A stretch of 64,000 nt of DNA from Theropithecus gelada (lineage: Eukaryota > Chordata > Mammalia > Primates > Cercopithecidae). Below the pieces are notes generated by a model that saw only the letters and a program-made list of their open reading frames with translations, did not search any database and was not told where the DNA came from. A program made the translations under genes and the position numbers. The DNA lies in contig NC_037689.1 in assembly GCF_003255815.1 (NCBI RefSeq), positions 23,585,700 through 23,649,699 on the forward strand, in the 5' to 3' direction. Shown here one piece after another: positions 63,218 through 64,000 of the stretch (position 1 is the first letter of the stretch; the number at the start of each line of letters is the position of its first letter).

Positions 63218-64000
63218 TTCTGTGTGTGAGTGTGTGTGTGTATATACATATGCATGTGTGTATATTTATATATGTATGCATGTATATGTGTATGTGTGTA
63301 TATGTATACATATTTATGTGTGTGAATATATGTGTGTATATATGTATATATGTGCATATAGATGTATGTGTGTATATATGTACATGTATATATGTATGTG
63401 TGTATATATGTGTATATTTATATGTATATATGTATATGTGCATATATGCATGTGTATATATGTATATGTGTGTATATATGTGTATATGTGTATGTGTGTA
63501 TGTATATATTTATGTGTATATATGTGTATATGTATGTGTATATATGTATATGTACATGTGTGTATATATCTCTGTGTATATATGTGTGTATATATGTATG
63601 TGTATATATGTATATGTATATATGCATATATATGTATGTGTGTATATGTACATGTATATATGTATGTGTGTATGTATTTATATGTGTATATTTATATGTA
63701 TACATGTATATGTGCATATATGCAAGTGTATATATGTATATATGTGTATATATGTGTATGTGTGTGTATGTATATGCGTATATTTATGTGTGTATATATG
63801 TGTGTATATGTATGTGTGTATATATGTATATGTACGTGTATATGTGTGTATATGCATATATGTTTCTGTTTGTATATATGTGTGTATATACATATGTGTA
63901 TATGTGTATATATGTGTATATATGTATGTGTGTATATATGTACATGTATATATGTGTGTATATACATATGTATATATGTATGTGTGTATATATGTACATG
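63218..64000 (+). repeat. (TATG/TGTA)n dinucleotide-derived satellite, continues past the window
   Basis: About 780 bases of alternating TA/TG with recurring ATATATGTATGTGTGTATAT and TATATGTACATGTATATATG motifs. Longer units of roughly 40-60 bp are hinted. Such alternating purine-pyrimidine DNA can adopt Z-DNA or cruciform forms. Confidence 0.95.

Overview
The window is nuclear DNA of a catarrhine primate, most probably human or a great ape. The evidence is dozens of Alu elements of J, S and Y types in both orientations, primate-age L1 3' ends, MST/THE1-like and MLT1-like LTRs, MIR fragments and a Tigger-like DNA transposon. I find no protein-coding gene, no convincing exon set, no tRNA or rRNA, and nothing prokaryotic. 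Every long open frame I looked at is explained by an Alu, an L1 ORF2 remnant, a tandem array whose period keeps frames open, a low-complexity tract or the N gap.

Layout. 1-7.3 kb: dense Alus, an 80-bp array whose unit contains an Alu 5' head, tandem copies of an LTR 3' half, and three [Alu + TG/GA microsatellite] cassettes. 7.3-13.4 kb: a class I ERV-like LTR carrying two Alus, MST/MLT-like LTRs, and a second cluster of the tandem LTR 3' half. 13.4-19 kb: L1 and MIR remnants and the longest low-repeat stretch (15.8-17.0 kb). 19.2-20.8 kb: a 17-bp minisatellite of about 97 units. 21-26 kb: Alus, one copy of a ~430-bp local duplication, tandem LTRs. 26.06-26.39 kb: 30-bp minisatellite. 27-36.7 kb: Alus, an inverted MST LTR pair, the second copy of the local duplication, pyrimidine tracts. 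36.8-37.2 kb: 45-bp minisatellite. 37-44.4 kb: L1 fragments (one with twin-priming structure, one with a 49-bp array inside ORF2) and a CCCCT tract holding a 400-N assembly gap. 47.5-48.6 kb: 43-bp minisatellite. 49-50.6 kb: an LTR split by GAA/GGA purine DNA and an Alu with a very long purine tail. 51-56 kb: Alus, MIR, L1M and MLT-like LTRs. 56.5-57.9 kb: 53-bp minisatellite. 59.3-59.7 kb: a 70-76-bp array with a 29-bp perfect inverted repeat. 62.2-64 kb: tetranucleotide and TA/TG arrays, the last running off the window end.

The unusual character of the window is the number of unrelated minisatellites (17, 30, 43, 45, 49, 53, 70-76, 80 and ~235 bp units) in 64 kb. That density is typical of human subtelomeric or pseudoautosomal (PAR1-like) DNA, but placing it there is inference. 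Several arrays appear to have been born inside mobile elements: an Alu head, an L1 ORF2, and repeatedly one family of LTR. I found no new gene system. The best candidates for follow-up are the LTR-seeded arrays, the array with paired E-boxes and splice-donor-like motifs in many units, the 29-bp hairpin, and two PRDM9-motif matches.
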